64,000 nt of DNA, taken from contig CANLVO010000001.1 in NCBI GenBank assembly GCA_947494645.1, positions 2,343,738 through 2,407,737 on the forward strand, in the 5' to 3' direction. Source of the DNA: an uncultured Litoreibacter sp. GTDB taxonomy: Bacteria > Pseudomonadota > Alphaproteobacteria > Rhodobacterales > Rhodobacteraceae. Position numbers and translations under genes: made by a program. Numbering within the stretch: position 1 is the first letter of the stretch; the number at the start of each line of letters is the position of its first letter. The notes beneath the pieces were generated by a model. That model had not been told where the DNA came from. It worked only from the letters and a program-made list of their open reading frames with translations, and made no database searches. This document shows, piece by piece, positions 16,716-26,212 of this stretch.

Positions 16716-17450
16716 TTAGATACCTTCCTTGCCGCGTACGGCTTTCAGGACGATGGGCAATGCCGCCAAAGCGCAGAGCCCCAGGATTGGAAGCAGGATA
16801 TGCGGCTCAAAAATGATCCCAAGGTTAGGGGTCTCGCCGCGTTCAAAGACCTCTCCCAGACCGGCACCCACAGAGGTGTAGACGACCGACCCTGGAATGA
16901 TGCCCAGAAAGGTCGAGATCACAAAGCGACGGTACGGCACATCGACCAAGGCGGGCACTAGGTTGGCCACGAAGAACGGCACCGCAGGCACCAGCCGGAT
17001 CAGAAACAGAACCGACCACTGGTTTTCGTCGATGCCATCCTTGATCTTCTTCACCAGACCAGAGCCGGTTTCCATCTTATCGGCCAGCTTGTCACCGAAC
17101 CCGATCCGGGCAGCGGTAAAGATGGCTGTCGCCCCGATGGTTGCCGCGGTCACGTTATACAGCGCACCCGGGAAGGTCGCGAACAGGAAGCCGCCTGCCA
17201 AAGTGGCAATCGCCGCACCGGGAAGCGAAAACGCGACGATCAGAATATAGACTGCAATGAAGGCCAATACGGCCACCAAATAGTTGGCGTCTCGGAAGCT
17301 GATCAAGGCCTCCCGGTTTTCCTGTAAGGCCTGAAAACTCAGGTAGTCGCGCAAAAAGAACGCGCCCAGAAGCGCCGCAATTGCGACAACGATAATGGGT
17401 AATCGCTTTTGCAGCGTGGATTTTTCAGGCGAGTGGGTCATGTCGCTCAT
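16716..17450 (-). CDS. TVP38/TMEM64 (VTT domain) membrane protein
   Basis: A 244-residue inner-membrane protein with about six hydrophobic segments. The VTT/SNARE-associated core is visible: [16 protein letters not shown] with [17 protein letters not shown], then [16 protein letters not shown] and [20 protein letters not shown]. Related proteins (DedA superfamily) move lipids or affect membrane homeostasis. It is the first gene of a unit with the disulfide oxidoreductase. Start at 17450 has GAGGA upstream; a second ATG three codons later is possible. Confidence 0.85.
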   Translation of the reverse strand: MSDMTHSPEKSTLQKRLPIIVVAIAALLGAFFLRDYLSFQALQENREALISFRDANYLVAVLAFIAVYILIVAFSLPGAAIATLAGGFLFATFPGALYNVTAATIGATAIFTAARIGFGDKLADKMETGSGLVKKIKDGIDENQWSVLFLIRLVPAVPFFVANLVPALVDVPYRRFVISTFLGIIPGSVVYTSVGAGLGEVFERGETPNLGIIFEPHILLPILGLCALAALPIVLKAVRGKEGI

Positions 17451-17659
17451 TTCGGTTCGGTCCTCGGGTATAAATGTTTCGCCCTACATGCCGAAAACAG
17501 CCTTCCCGCGATACCTCACTCACAGTGGGTTGAACTGGAGTGATCATTTGAGCGCCCTTTTGACATATATTACCATGCTTGACTGGGTACGATGGCATCT
17601 AGACGCGCATTTGAGCGTAAATTGTTGCAAAAACAGGCCCTCGGGCAGCGCCATAGCCG

Positions 17660-17688
17660 TTGACGGGCCGCGCGCTCCTGTCTATGAC
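17660..17688 (+). promoter_or_regulatory. Candidate rpmH promoter
   Basis: TTGACG (17660-17665) is followed after 17 bases by TATGAC (17683-17688). It lies about 70 bases before the rpmH start codon, the expected place for the rpmH-rnpA-yidD transcript. A second TTGACA at 17560 lacks a partner -10 box. Confidence 0.45.
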
Positions 17689-17757
17689 CCGGGTTCTGAA
17701 CATAGATGGGCCTCGAATCTTGTTGATTTGCCGCCCTCACCCGCAAGGAGGCTCCCG

Positions 17758-17895
17758 ATGAGCAAACGTACATTTCAGCCGTCGAACCTGGTTCGCAAGC
17801 ACCGTCACGGCTTCCGTGCCCGCATGGCAACCAAAGCTGGCCGCAAAATTCTGAACGCGCGCCGTGCAAAAGGCCGGAAATCGCTGAGCGCATAA
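17758..17895 (+). CDS. rpmH: 50S ribosomal protein L34
   Basis: A 45-residue basic protein, [15 protein letters not shown], then [20 protein letters not shown], matching L34 along its full length. It has one extra serine after the initiator methionine compared with the usual MKRTF start. The ATG is preceded by AAGGAGG at a good distance, which settles the start against a longer frame upstream. It leads the conserved rpmH-rnpA-yidD group. Confidence 0.97.
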   Translation: MSKRTFQPSNLVRKHRHGFRARMATKAGRKILNARRAKGRKSLSA

Positions 17896-17918
17896 GCGCC
17901 GCCGATTTCTTTACAGCA

Positions 17919-18323
17919 TTGGAACCGCCGGAGGCACGCGTAGCAGGACATCTTGTCCCGGACGCAACCCAGCCTCCGGCGGTTTCCGTTTTGCCTACGA
18001 CTCTGCGCAAACGCAGCGATTTCCTACGCGCTGCCAAAGGCAAACGCGCGGCGGCAACTGGATTTCTGCTACAGGCGCGAGACCGCGCGGATGGAACGAC
18101 TGTTATCCGCGTAGGCTTCACCTGTTCCAAGAAAGTCGGCAACGCTGTCGCCCGCAATCGCGCCAAGCGCCGCCTGCGCGAAATCGCCCGCGCCATCCTG
18201 CCGACCGAGGGCAAGCCCGGTTTCGACTATGTCCTAGTGGGTCGGTACGAGAAGACCGTCGAGCGAGAGTTCTCGAAGCTCTTGGACGATCTACGCCGCG
18301 CCTTGAATACGGTGCATTCATGA
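17919..18323 (+). CDS. rnpA: Ribonuclease P protein component
   Basis: The protein subunit of RNase P, which trims tRNA 5' leaders. The conserved core TLRKRSDFLRAAKGKR and the signature ARNRAKRRLRE are present, ending within the yidD start. The N-terminus is uncertain: the frame has no ATG. TTG at 17919 gives 134 residues and TTG at 17991 gives 110. The intervening segment coincides with a 12-base inverted repeat, which makes the shorter form or an RNA-structured leader possible. The stop overlaps the yidD ATG by four bases. Confidence 0.92.
   Translation: MEPPEARVAGHLVPDATQPPAVSVLPTTLRKRSDFLRAAKGKRAAATGFLLQARDRADGTTVIRVGFTCSKKVGNAVARNRAKRRLREIARAILPTEGKPGFDYVLVGRYEKTVEREFSKLLDDLRRALNTVHS
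17924..17983 (+). terminator. Hairpin between rpmH and the rnpA core (attenuator candidate)
   Basis: ACCGCCGGAGGC (17924-17935) is exactly complementary to GCCTCCGGCGGT (17972-17983). Inside the loop a small stem GGACA/TGTCC adds structure. The right arm is followed by TTTCCGTTTT. L34 is needed in far larger amounts than RnpA, so a partial terminator or processing site here is plausible. It would overlap the annotated rnpA N-terminus if TTG at 17919 is used. Confidence 0.5.
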
Positions 18324-18559
18324 CACCGCTGGCCTTCGTCATTTCTCTGCCCGTCCGGGCTTATCGCAAGACCTTCAGCTCATGGGTAGGGTTTAACTGC
18401 CGTTACGACCCAACCTGCTCTGCCTATGCAATGGAAGCGCTCGAAAAACATGGTGGGCTGCGTGGCACCTGGCTTGCGGCAAAGCGCGTCAGTCGCTGCC
18501 ATCCATGGGGCGGCATGGGGGTAGATGATGTGCCCGACCCCAAGAAGCGCCGCGACTAA
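18320..18559 (+). CDS. yidD: Membrane protein insertion efficiency factor YidD
   Basis: A 79-residue YidD protein with the family motifs YRKTFSSWVGFNCRYDPTCS, YAMEALEKHG and RCHPWGGMGVDDVPD. The cysteines in CRYDPTCS are invariant in the family. It aids YidC-dependent insertion at the inner membrane. The start overlaps the rnpA stop (ATGA), the standard arrangement. Confidence 0.96.
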   Translation: MTPLAFVISLPVRAYRKTFSSWVGFNCRYDPTCSAYAMEALEKHGGLRGTWLAAKRVSRCHPWGGMGVDDVPDPKKRRD

Positions 18560-18613
18560 AGATTGATGTACCCGCCTCTTTCCTGCGGACATTGACAGGC
18601 GTAAGGAAGACAT

Positions 18614-19450
18614 ATGCTTGATCAATCTGACGACATTCATCCGCTTTTTCACGGCGCGCCTTCGACGACCGAGTTCAAAAAGCTGCGCAAGAGGATTATT
18701 CGCGACACGCGGGCCGCGATTGACGATTTCGGCATGATCGAACGCGGCGCCAAATGGCTTGTCTGCCTGTCGGGCGGCAAGGACAGCTACACCCTTCTGG
18801 CCGCGCTGACAGAGCTGCAATGGCGTGGTCTGCTGCCGGTGGATATTGTCGCCTGCAACCTTGATCAGGGCCAACCAAACTTCCCGGCAACCGTGCTGCC
18901 GGAGTTTCTGGAAAAAATGAAGGTGCCGCACCGGATCGAGTACCAAGACACCTATTCCATCGTCATGGACAAAGTGCCCGCAGGGCGGACTATGTGCGCG
19001 CTTTGCTCGCGCCTAAGACGCGCGAACCTCTATAGAATTGCCCGCGAAGAAGGCTGCAGCGCCGTCGTGCTAGGCCACCACCGCGATGACATCCTCGAGA
19101 CGTTCTTTCTAAACTTGTTCCACGGCTCACGGCTGTCGACGATGCCGCCCAAATTGGTGAATGAGGAAGGCGATCTGTTCCTGTATCGCCCGCTGGCCTA
19201 TATAGCCGAAGAAGATTGCGCAAAATTCGCCAAGGCAATGCAATATCCGATTATTCCCTGCGACCTGTGCGGCTCCCAAGACGGCCTGCAACGTCAGAAT
19301 ATCAAAGAGCTGCTGAACGGCTGGGAAGCCAAATCACCCGGTCGGCGGCAAAAGATGTTTCGCGCGCTGATGAATGCCCGGCCATCGCATCTGCTGGATC
19401 CAAAATTGTTCGACTTCGAAGGTTTAGAGACCAAGCCCCCGACAACTTAG
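18614..19450 (+). CDS. ttcA: tRNA 2-thiocytidine(32) synthetase TtcA
   Basis: A 278-residue PP-loop ATPase that thiolates cytidine 32 in some tRNAs using a 4Fe-4S cluster. The PP-loop is SGGKDSYTL (residues about 52-60), the CxxC motif is CALCSRLRR and the third cluster cysteine region is [15 protein letters not shown] precedes the ATG. It lies between yidD and yidC, which are adjacent in many bacteria. Confidence 0.94.
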   Translation: MLDQSDDIHPLFHGAPSTTEFKKLRKRIIRDTRAAIDDFGMIERGAKWLVCLSGGKDSYTLLAALTELQWRGLLPVDIVACNLDQGQPNFPATVLPEFLEKMKVPHRIEYQDTYSIVMDKVPAGRTMCALCSRLRRANLYRIAREEGCSAVVLGHHRDDILETFFLNLFHGSRLSTMPPKLVNEEGDLFLYRPLAYIAEEDCAKFAKAMQYPIIPCDLCGSQDGLQRQNIKELLNGWEAKSPGRRQKMFRALMNARPSHLLDPKLFDFEGLETKPPTT

Positions 19451-19542
19451 TGAAAATGCGCAATAACTGCGGTTAGCGCATTAACGTTCCAAACATTGCC
19501 CACGGCTAACGTGCTCGCATCATCAGTTGCGGGGAATAAAAC

Positions 19543-21072
19543 GTGTTTCAGTATTTGGCCCAAACGAGCCCTAACCGACCTCTTTCTGGTGCCCGACGCA
19601 TCGCAATCAGTCTTGGTCTTGTGCTCATACCCGCGGCGGCTGTGACCGCCTATATTCTGAGTTCAGACACTGTTTTGCTGGCCATCGCGCTGACCCTGCC
19701 CGCGATGGTGATCTTTGCCTTGAACAAGGGGCCCGCCGCGCCAAGACAGTCGCTGCGCAGATTGATGGAAAATGGCGAAGACGGGTTCGTCGCATTGCTG
19801 GACGAAGAATTGGCCGCGGCGTCTTCCTCAAAGAAAACCGCCTGCATCGTGCTGAATGTCGACAAATTCTCAGAATTCGCACAGGACCTCGACAGCGTTG
19901 CCATCGACACGGCGATGAAACTGGTTCTTGAACGCATGAGCAGCGCAGTGCGCACAGGTGATGAAGTTGTCCTTCTATCTCCGCAAACCTTTGGCGTGAT
20001 TGTTCGCTCTATCCGTGCACCTGAAACAAGTGCGGTTCTGACACTTTGTGAACGCCTTGACGAGGCAACCTCAGCTCCGTTGCAACTGGACGCTGGCGTG
20101 TTTCATGTCACGCTATCCGCAGGGTTCTGCCTCGATTCCCGCGCAAGTGAACGCACAGGGGCGGCAATGTTGACCGCCGCCAAAGCAGCGCTTGATGAAG
20201 CCATTCAGAATGCTCCGCGCGCGATCAGAGGCTATTCAAACCGTACCGTTGCGCCGATCAAAAGCGCCCTGTCAGAAGAAGTGCTAGAAGCGCTGGAGAA
20301 AGGCCATATCAAGCCTTGGTTCCAACCCCAGATCTCGACCGATACCGGTGAGATCACAGGCTTTGAGGCGCTCGCCCGGTGGGAGCATCCCAAGAAGGGC
20401 ATGCTTCCCCCAACCGCGTTCGTGCCAACGCTTGAAGCTGCACATCGTCTAGAAGAGCTTGGAGAGTCGATCCTGAATCAAGCGCTTCGGTCATTGTCTG
20501 CATGGGACAAAGCCGGAGCATTGGTGCCGGCCGTCTCGGTGAACTTTGCCACGCAGGAGCTGCGCAACCCAAGTCTGGTGGAACGTATCAAATGGGACGT
20601 TGATCGTTTCGAGCTGGACCCGTCCCGGCTAACGGTAGAGATCATTGAAACGGTTATCTCAGAGCATGATGACGACATCATCACCCGTAATATTCGCGCC
20701 TTGGGATCGCAGGGCTTTGGCATTGATCTCGACGATTTCGGAACCGGCCATGCCTCGCTGTCCAACATTCGCCGTTTCGCCGTGGATCGTATCAAGATCG
20801 ACCGCTCGTTTGTGGCAAATGTCGATTCGGACCTCGAACAGCAGCGCATGGTTGCAGCGATTATTGGCCTTGGAGAGCGTCTGGGCATTGAGACCCTAGC
20901 CGAGGGCGTTGAAAACATTGGCGAACAGTCCATCCTCTCGCAGCTCGGATGCAATCACTTGCAAGGATTTGCGATTGCCCGACCGATGCCTTTTGAGAAA
21001 ACCATCGACTGGATCCTTCACCACCAGAATTCACTGAACAACGCCCCGGTCCTGGGCAAGCGCATCGGATAG
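19543..21072 (+). CDS. EAL-domain c-di-GMP phosphodiesterase with degenerate GGDEF
   Basis: A 509-residue protein. Two hydrophobic helices lie near residues 20-62. A GGDEF-like domain follows, but the active-site loop reads RTGDEVVLLSPQ rather than GGDEF, so cyclase activity is unlikely. The C-terminal EAL domain keeps catalytic motifs: GFEALARWEHP, VSVNFATQEL, IETVISE, DLDDFGTGHASL, IKIDRSF and AEGVEN. It should hydrolyse c-di-GMP at the inner membrane. The start is GTG at 19543 with GGGGA upstream. It is an insertion between ttcA and yidC and has its own leader of 90 bases. Confidence 0.9.
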   Translation: MFQYLAQTSPNRPLSGARRIAISLGLVLIPAAAVTAYILSSDTVLLAIALTLPAMVIFALNKGPAAPRQSLRRLMENGEDGFVALLDEELAAASSSKKTACIVLNVDKFSEFAQDLDSVAIDTAMKLVLERMSSAVRTGDEVVLLSPQTFGVIVRSIRAPETSAVLTLCERLDEATSAPLQLDAGVFHVTLSAGFCLDSRASERTGAAMLTAAKAALDEAIQNAPRAIRGYSNRTVAPIKSALSEEVLEALEKGHIKPWFQPQISTDTGEITGFEALARWEHPKKGMLPPTAFVPTLEAAHRLEELGESILNQALRSLSAWDKAGALVPAVSVNFATQELRNPSLVERIKWDVDRFELDPSRLTVEIIETVISEHDDDIITRNIRALGSQGFGIDLDDFGTGHASLSNIRRFAVDRIKIDRSFVANVDSDLEQQRMVAAIIGLGERLGIETLAEGVENIGEQSILSQLGCNHLQGFAIARPMPFEKTIDWILHHQNSLNNAPVLGKRIG

Positions 21073-21189
21073 AATAGCCCTGATTTTGTTGAGCATTCGC
21101 AGAACCGACTTCCTGAAAAGCGCTTGACCTTTCCTAGCTCAGCCTATTGAACAACCTGCACAAACTTCAGTCAGGTGGCAGCTCCGAAA

Positions 21190-23001
21190 ATGGACGATCA
21201 GAACAAAAATCTCATCCTCGCGACAGCGCTTAGCTTCCTTGTGATCATGGTCTGGTTCCTGCTGTTCCCACCGGAAGAACAGGCTCCCCAACCTGCAACC
21301 CAAACTGCCGAAACCACGCAAGAGACTGGGAGCAACGATCAGATCGCGCCTGCGCCTGGCAACGCTTTGGTCCCTGTCTCCCCCGCGGAAAGCCGCGAAG
21401 CCGCTTTGGCGACCGCCGAACGGATCGCCATCGATACACCCAAACTGGAGGGAACGTTGTCTCTTGTCGGCGGTCGTATCGATGACCTGTCGCTAAAAGA
21501 CTACCGCGAGACGCTGGATGAAGACGCCGAGATTGTGACGCTCTTGTCCCCTGTCGGCAGCCCGAACGCCTATTACGCGCTTTACGGCTGGGCGCCGGCT
21601 GGCGACCTGACCTACGAACAGGTTCCGGGCGCCAACACACCTTGGCAGGTGGAAAGCGGTGACGCGCTAGGGGTCAACAGCCCCGTTTTGCTGAAATGGG
21701 AAAATGACGCTGGCCTGATCTTTCGCAGGGAGATCGCTATCGATGATGACTACATGTTCTCCATTAAGCAGTCGGTAGAAAACACCTCCGATACCGCCCG
21801 CAAACTTCAGCCCTACGGCATCGTTGCCCGCCACGGCGAGCCCGATACTGTCGGTTTCTTCATTTTGCATGAAGGCATGGTCGGAATGGCCGACGGCGAG
21901 CTGACCGAGATCGATTATAACGACATGCCCGACCTTGACGTGATCCCACGTGAAGCATCAAATGCCGAGCTTACCGAGGTCACAGAAAACGGCTGGGTCG
22001 GCTTTACCGACAAGAACTGGATGACAACGTTGATCCCCATGCCGGGCAGCGCGTTTACATCCGTGACCAAATACGTCCCTCAAGCCGACATCTACCAAAC
22101 CGAGGCCCGTCAGCTGACGTTGACCGTCGCACCCGGACAGACCGAAACCTCCACCACAAGCTTGTTTGCTGGCGCGAAGGAATGGGAGTCCATCCGCGCC
22201 TACGAAAAAAGCGGGATTGAGGGCTTCGTCGACTCCATTGACTGGGGTTGGTTCTTCTTCCTGACCAAACCGATCTTCGCCGTGCTGCATTGGCTCAACG
22301 CGATCATCGGCAATATGGGCTGGTCGATCATTGTCCTGACCTTGTTGATCAAAGCGGTCTTGCTGCCGTTGGCCTACAAGTCCTACGTATCCATGGCGAA
22401 GATGAAAGAGCTTCAGCCAGAGATGGAAAAGCTGAAGGAAAGCGCAGGCGACGATCGCCAAAAGCTGCAGCAGGGCATGATGAAGCTCTACAAGGACAAC
22501 AAGGTTAACCCGGCCGCCGGATGCTTGCCGATCCTGATGCAAATTCCGATCTTCTTCTCCCTCTATAAGGTGATCTTCGTCACCATCGAGCTGCGCCACG
22601 CGCCGTGGTTTGGCTGGATCCGCGACCTCAGTGCGCCGGACCCATCCTCGATCCTGAACCTGTTCGGGCTGCTGCCATGGGGCACGCCAGAGGTTGGCTC
22701 GATCTTCTTCATCTTCTCGCTTGGTGTTCTGCCCATCATTTTGGGCATCTCGATGTGGCTCCAGCAGAAGCTGAATCCCGCGCCCACCGACGCCACTCAG
22801 GCCATGATTTTCGCGTGGATGCCTTGGGTTTTCATGTTCATGCTGGGCAGCTTTGCTTCCGGTCTGGTGCTCTACTGGATCGCCAACAACGTGATCACCT
22901 TTATCCAACAATATGCCATCATGCGAAGCCAAGGCTATAAACCGGACCTGTTCGGCAATATCGTTTCAAGCTTCAAACGACGCCCGAAGACAGAAGAATG
23001 A
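21190..23001 (+). CDS. yidC: Membrane protein insertase YidC
   Basis: A 603-residue inner-membrane insertase/foldase. The N-terminal anchor MDDQNKNLILATALSFLVIM is followed by a large periplasmic domain and the conserved C-terminal membrane core (GWSIIVLTLLIKAVLLPLAY, MQIPIFFSLYKVIFVTIELR, YWIANNVITFIQQY). The frame can be extended to GTG at 21175, but the family N-terminus starts at the ATG at 21190. The stop overlaps the MOSC gene start by four bases. Confidence 0.96.
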   Translation: MDDQNKNLILATALSFLVIMVWFLLFPPEEQAPQPATQTAETTQETGSNDQIAPAPGNALVPVSPAESREAALATAERIAIDTPKLEGTLSLVGGRIDDLSLKDYRETLDEDAEIVTLLSPVGSPNAYYALYGWAPAGDLTYEQVPGANTPWQVESGDALGVNSPVLLKWENDAGLIFRREIAIDDDYMFSIKQSVENTSDTARKLQPYGIVARHGEPDTVGFFILHEGMVGMADGELTEIDYNDMPDLDVIPREASNAELTEVTENGWVGFTDKNWMTTLIPMPGSAFTSVTKYVPQADIYQTEARQLTLTVAPGQTETSTTSLFAGAKEWESIRAYEKSGIEGFVDSIDWGWFFFLTKPIFAVLHWLNAIIGNMGWSIIVLTLLIKAVLLPLAYKSYVSMAKMKELQPEMEKLKESAGDDRQKLQQGMMKLYKDNKVNPAAGCLPILMQIPIFFSLYKVIFVTIELRHAPWFGWIRDLSAPDPSSILNLFGLLPWGTPEVGSIFFIFSLGVLPIILGISMWLQQKLNPAPTDATQAMIFAWMPWVFMFMLGSFASGLVLYWIANNVITFIQQYAIMRSQGYKPDLFGNIVSSFKRRPKTEE

Positions 23002-23741
23002 CGGTCACGGTTTCCCAACTCTGGCGGCACCCCATCAAAAGCCACGGGCATGAAGCCCTTGAGCACGTGCACCTGATCAAAGGGCAGACAATGCCCTGGG
23101 ATCGCACTTGGGCCGTTGCGCATGAGGGTGCAAAGACGGATGGGACAGCTTGGGCGCCCTGCGCAAATTTCTCCCGCGGTGCCAAGGCCCCGGCATTGAT
23201 GGCAATCGATGCGAAGCTCGACATCGCGTCAGAGATGGTATCGCTTAGCCATCCGAACCGCACGGACATCACTCTGCATCCTGAACGAGACGCTGGTCAG
23301 CTGATGGACTGGGTGCGCCCGTTGATGCCAGAAAATCGCGCACAATCGACCAGAGTTGTAAGGGTCCCAGATCGCGGAATGACTGATTCCGACTTTCCAT
23401 CCGTTTCAATCGCCAATCTTGCCAGTAACGCTGCGGTCGCCGATGCGATAGGCATGGATCTGTCGACTCGCAGATGGCGGGCCAATATTTGGCTGGACGG
23501 GTTAGAACCTTGGGCGGAGGCCGACTGGGTTGGCAAAACACTGGCCATTGGCGACGTACGGCTTGAAGTTCAAGAGCAGATCACCCGCTGTTTGGCCACA
23601 ACCGCCAACCCTGAAACGGGCGAGCGAGACGCAGATACGCTCGGCGCATTGAAAACCTGGAACCATCAGGAGTTCGGTGTCTACGCGACCGTAGCGCAAG
23701 GCGGCGACATTCGCATCGGCGACACGCTGCGCGTGCTATAG
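22998..23741 (+). CDS. MOSC-domain protein
   Basis: A 247-residue protein with a MOSC N-terminal barrel (VSQLWRHPIKSHGHEALEHV) and a C-terminal MOSC core (RWRANIWLDGLEPWAEADWV; QEQITRCLATTANPETGERD), including the conserved cysteine in TRCLATT. The family moves sulfur in molybdenum-cofactor-related reactions, but this group has no fixed substrate. It is translationally coupled to yidC and precedes engB, an order conserved in many Rhodobacteraceae. Confidence 0.88.
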   Translation: MTVTVSQLWRHPIKSHGHEALEHVHLIKGQTMPWDRTWAVAHEGAKTDGTAWAPCANFSRGAKAPALMAIDAKLDIASEMVSLSHPNRTDITLHPERDAGQLMDWVRPLMPENRAQSTRVVRVPDRGMTDSDFPSVSIANLASNAAVADAIGMDLSTRRWRANIWLDGLEPWAEADWVGKTLAIGDVRLEVQEQITRCLATTANPETGERDADTLGALKTWNHQEFGVYATVAQGGDIRIGDTLRVL

Positions 23742-23766
23742 CGCTCGCTGAGCAAAAGGGCGTCCC

Positions 23767-24417
23767 ATGGCATTTCAATTCTCCGTCGTATCGCAACCCG
23801 TCCCGGAGCAACTTGAGCTGGGCAGAAAGTTGTTCGCTGGGGAAACCGACTTCCTCAAGGGCGTAGTCGCAATGAACGGCTTGCCGCCTGCCGACCGCAA
23901 AGAGGTCTGCTTTGCTGGCCGCTCTAATGTAGGAAAATCCAGCTTGATCAATGCGTTGACAGGCCGCAAGGCACTGGCGCGCACGTCCAACACGCCGGGC
24001 CGCACGCAAGAGATCAACTTCTTCACGCTGCAGGAATCGCATTACTTGGTGGATTTGCCCGGTTATGGCTTTGCAGAGGCCCCACTACCCGTCGTTGAGA
24101 AATGGCAGCGGCTGCTGAAATCCTATCTGTCTGGCCGTCAAACCCTGCGCCGCGCCTTTGTCTTGATCGATGCCAGACATGGCGTGAAGAAGGTGGACCA
24201 AGAGATCCTCGACCTGCTGGACCGTTCTGCGGTGACCTTTCAAGTGGTGCTTACAAAGATCGACAAGATCAAGGACGCCCATATCCCAAAGCTCATCGAC
24301 GGCGTCAGCCAATCACTGTCCAAACACCCTGCAGCGTTCCCCGAGATTGTTTTGACCTCTTCCGAGAAATCCGACGGGATTGCGACCCTGCGAAGTATCA
24401 TCGCCGAGCTCGATTGA
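23767..24417 (+). CDS. engB: Ribosome biogenesis GTPase EngB (YsxC/YihA)
   Basis: A 216-residue TrmE-Era-type GTPase. G1 is GRSNVGKSS, followed by TSNTPGRTQEINFF (G2), DLPGYGFAEAP (G3), LTKIDKI (G4) and LTSSEK (G5). It helps assemble the large ribosomal subunit. The gene ends one base before the stop of the convergent dehydrogenase. No obvious terminator separates them. Confidence 0.96.
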   Translation: MAFQFSVVSQPVPEQLELGRKLFAGETDFLKGVVAMNGLPPADRKEVCFAGRSNVGKSSLINALTGRKALARTSNTPGRTQEINFFTLQESHYLVDLPGYGFAEAPLPVVEKWQRLLKSYLSGRQTLRRAFVLIDARHGVKKVDQEILDLLDRSAVTFQVVLTKIDKIKDAHIPKLIDGVSQSLSKHPAAFPEIVLTSSEKSDGIATLRSIIAELD

Positions 24418-24418
24418 G

Positions 24419-25153
24419 CTAAACGTGCTGCGCGCCGTTGACCTCGATCTCGGCGCCGGAAATGTAGCTCGACTCTTCCGAACAGAGAAAGTGAATGGCG
24501 GCAGCGACCTCTTCTGGCTCGCCAAGCCTCCGCATCGGCAAGTCATCCGCCATTTCCTCCGTGCCAGGCGATAGGATCGCAGTGCGGACCTCGCCCGGGG
24601 CGATGGCGTTGACACGCACCCCGAGCGGGCCGAAATCATGCGCCATCTCTCGGGTCAATGCGGCGAGTGCGGCCTTGGAGGTCGAGTATGCCGCCCCTGC
24701 GAAAGGATGCACCCTGCTACCCGCAATCGAGGTGACATTCACTACAGCACCCTTGGCGGCTGTGAGCTCTGCTTTCAGGCCACGGGCGAGGACAACGGAG
24801 GCAAAGAAGTTCACATGGAACACATGTCCCCAAGTCCGCAAATCCGTGTCGAGAGTATTTAGCCGCGCGCCGTCGTCGCCTTTGGGTGAAATCCCCGCAT
24901 TATTGACGAGCGCATGTAGCTTTCCATTCAATCGGCCACGGATACTCTCGATCGCTTCGATGGTGTTTTTCGGATCAGCCAAGTCTACCTGAACGTGATT
25001 TTCTTCGCCTCCGCCCCATGGGCATTCTTTCGGAAATGCGTGGCGCGAGCAGGTGATCACGCGCCACCCTTCGGCACTGAAACGACGTACCGTCGCGTGG
25101 CCTATTCCCCTGCTGGCACCAGTCAGAAGCATGACTTTCTGGTCTTCGCTCAT
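24419..25153 (-). CDS. Short-chain dehydrogenase/reductase
   Basis: A 244-residue SDR. Cofactor motif TGASRGIG is at residues 12-19, NNAG in the middle, the catalytic region VTSIAG...YSTSKAAL supplies Ser, Tyr and Lys, and the C-terminus ends SSYISGAEIEVNGAQHV. ATG at 25153 has AAGGAG seven bases upstream and gives a normal N-terminus (MSEDQKVMLLTG); longer frames are not needed. It is divergent from argB. Substrate unknown. Confidence 0.88.
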   Translation of the reverse strand: MSEDQKVMLLTGASRGIGHATVRRFSAEGWRVITCSRHAFPKECPWGGGEENHVQVDLADPKNTIEAIESIRGRLNGKLHALVNNAGISPKGDDGARLNTLDTDLRTWGHVFHVNFFASVVLARGLKAELTAAKGAVVNVTSIAGSRVHPFAGAAYSTSKAALAALTREMAHDFGPLGVRVNAIAPGEVRTAILSPGTEEMADDLPMRRLGEPEEVAAAIHFLCSEESSYISGAEIEVNGAQHV

Positions 25154-25251
25154 ATCGAGCTCCTTCATGGTTGAAGTAAGCCTAGCGGCAGCTGGGCGAA
25201 ATACAATGCGAGTGGCGAGGCTTGGCAGGTTGCAGCGCAAAGGGTAACAGG

Positions 25252-26139
25252 ATGCGGCAGACCATTGGAACCAAGATGAAAAAGCAGACCTCAATGAACA
25301 GAGACTGGATCGCCACCGCTCGCACCTTGTCAGAGGCGTTGCCCTATATGCAACGCTATTCCGGCGCGACGGTTGTCATAAAATTGGGTGGCCACGCGAT
25401 GGGCAGCGACGAGGGCATGGCGAGCTTCGCCCGCGACGTCACACTGATGCGGCAGGTCGGCATTAACCCTGTTGTGGTGCATGGTGGCGGACCAATGATC
25501 AACGAAATGCTCGACCGGCTGGGGGTTCAATCCGAATTCATCGGCGGCAAGCGGGTCACCGACGCGGCGACCGTTGAGGTGGTGGAGATGGTGCTGTCGG
25601 GCAAAGTGGGCAAACGCATTGTGCAAGCGATCAACGACCAAGGTGGTCGTGCGGTTGGGCTATCGGGCAAAGACGATAAGATGATTGTGTGCGAGCCTGC
25701 CAACCCCGAGCTGGGATTGGTCGGCGCGCCGGTCGAGGTCAACGCCCACATCATTCGGCAAATGTTCGATGCCGGGATTATTCCCGTTGTGGCCCCTTTG
25801 GGAATTGGGCGCGATGGCGAGACGTATAACATCAATGGTGATACAGCTGCCGGCGCGATTGCGGCAGCCCTGAAAGCGGATCGGTTGCTGCTGCTCACCG
25901 ATGTCTCGGGCGTGAAAGATGCCCAAGGTGAGGTGCTCACAGAGCTAAGCAAATCCGACATTGAGACCATGACCAAGGACGGCGTGATTGCGGGCGGCAT
26001 GATCCCCAAGACAGAGACCGCGCTGGCCGCGTTGAACGGCGGCACCCGAGCGGTGGTCATCCTTGACGGGCGAGCGCCAAATGCTTGCTTGCTGGAGCTT
26101 TTCACTGAGCATGGCGCGGGCTCGATTATCCGGCTCTAG
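25252..26139 (+). CDS. argB: Acetylglutamate kinase
   Basis: A 295-residue amino-acid kinase that phosphorylates N-acetylglutamate, the second step of arginine synthesis. Motifs include [26 protein letters not shown], and ITDV-like [10 protein letters not shown] with [14 protein letters not shown]. Several in-frame ATGs exist; 25252 is favoured for the AAAGGG sequence seven bases upstream, while 25276 and 25294 (MNRDWIATA) remain possible. The gene is divergent from the dehydrogenase and followed by an unrelated membrane enzyme. Confidence 0.95.
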   Translation: MRQTIGTKMKKQTSMNRDWIATARTLSEALPYMQRYSGATVVIKLGGHAMGSDEGMASFARDVTLMRQVGINPVVVHGGGPMINEMLDRLGVQSEFIGGKRVTDAATVEVVEMVLSGKVGKRIVQAINDQGGRAVGLSGKDDKMIVCEPANPELGLVGAPVEVNAHIIRQMFDAGIIPVVAPLGIGRDGETYNINGDTAAGAIAAALKADRLLLLTDVSGVKDAQGEVLTELSKSDIETMTKDGVIAGGMIPKTETALAALNGGTRAVVILDGRAPNACLLELFTEHGAGSIIRL

Positions 26140-26212
26140 CGTCACGTGAACGTGCGCCTGCTGCGGCTTCGCGTCACTTGATCCCAACGGGTTTCGCCGT
26201 ATCTTGCCGGGT

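Noticed and set aside
22998..23741. Possible link of the MOSC gene to the sulfur island
   Set aside because: The yidC-MOSC-engB order is common in the family, so its sulfur-related domain is not evidence of a connection with the sulfatase cluster.
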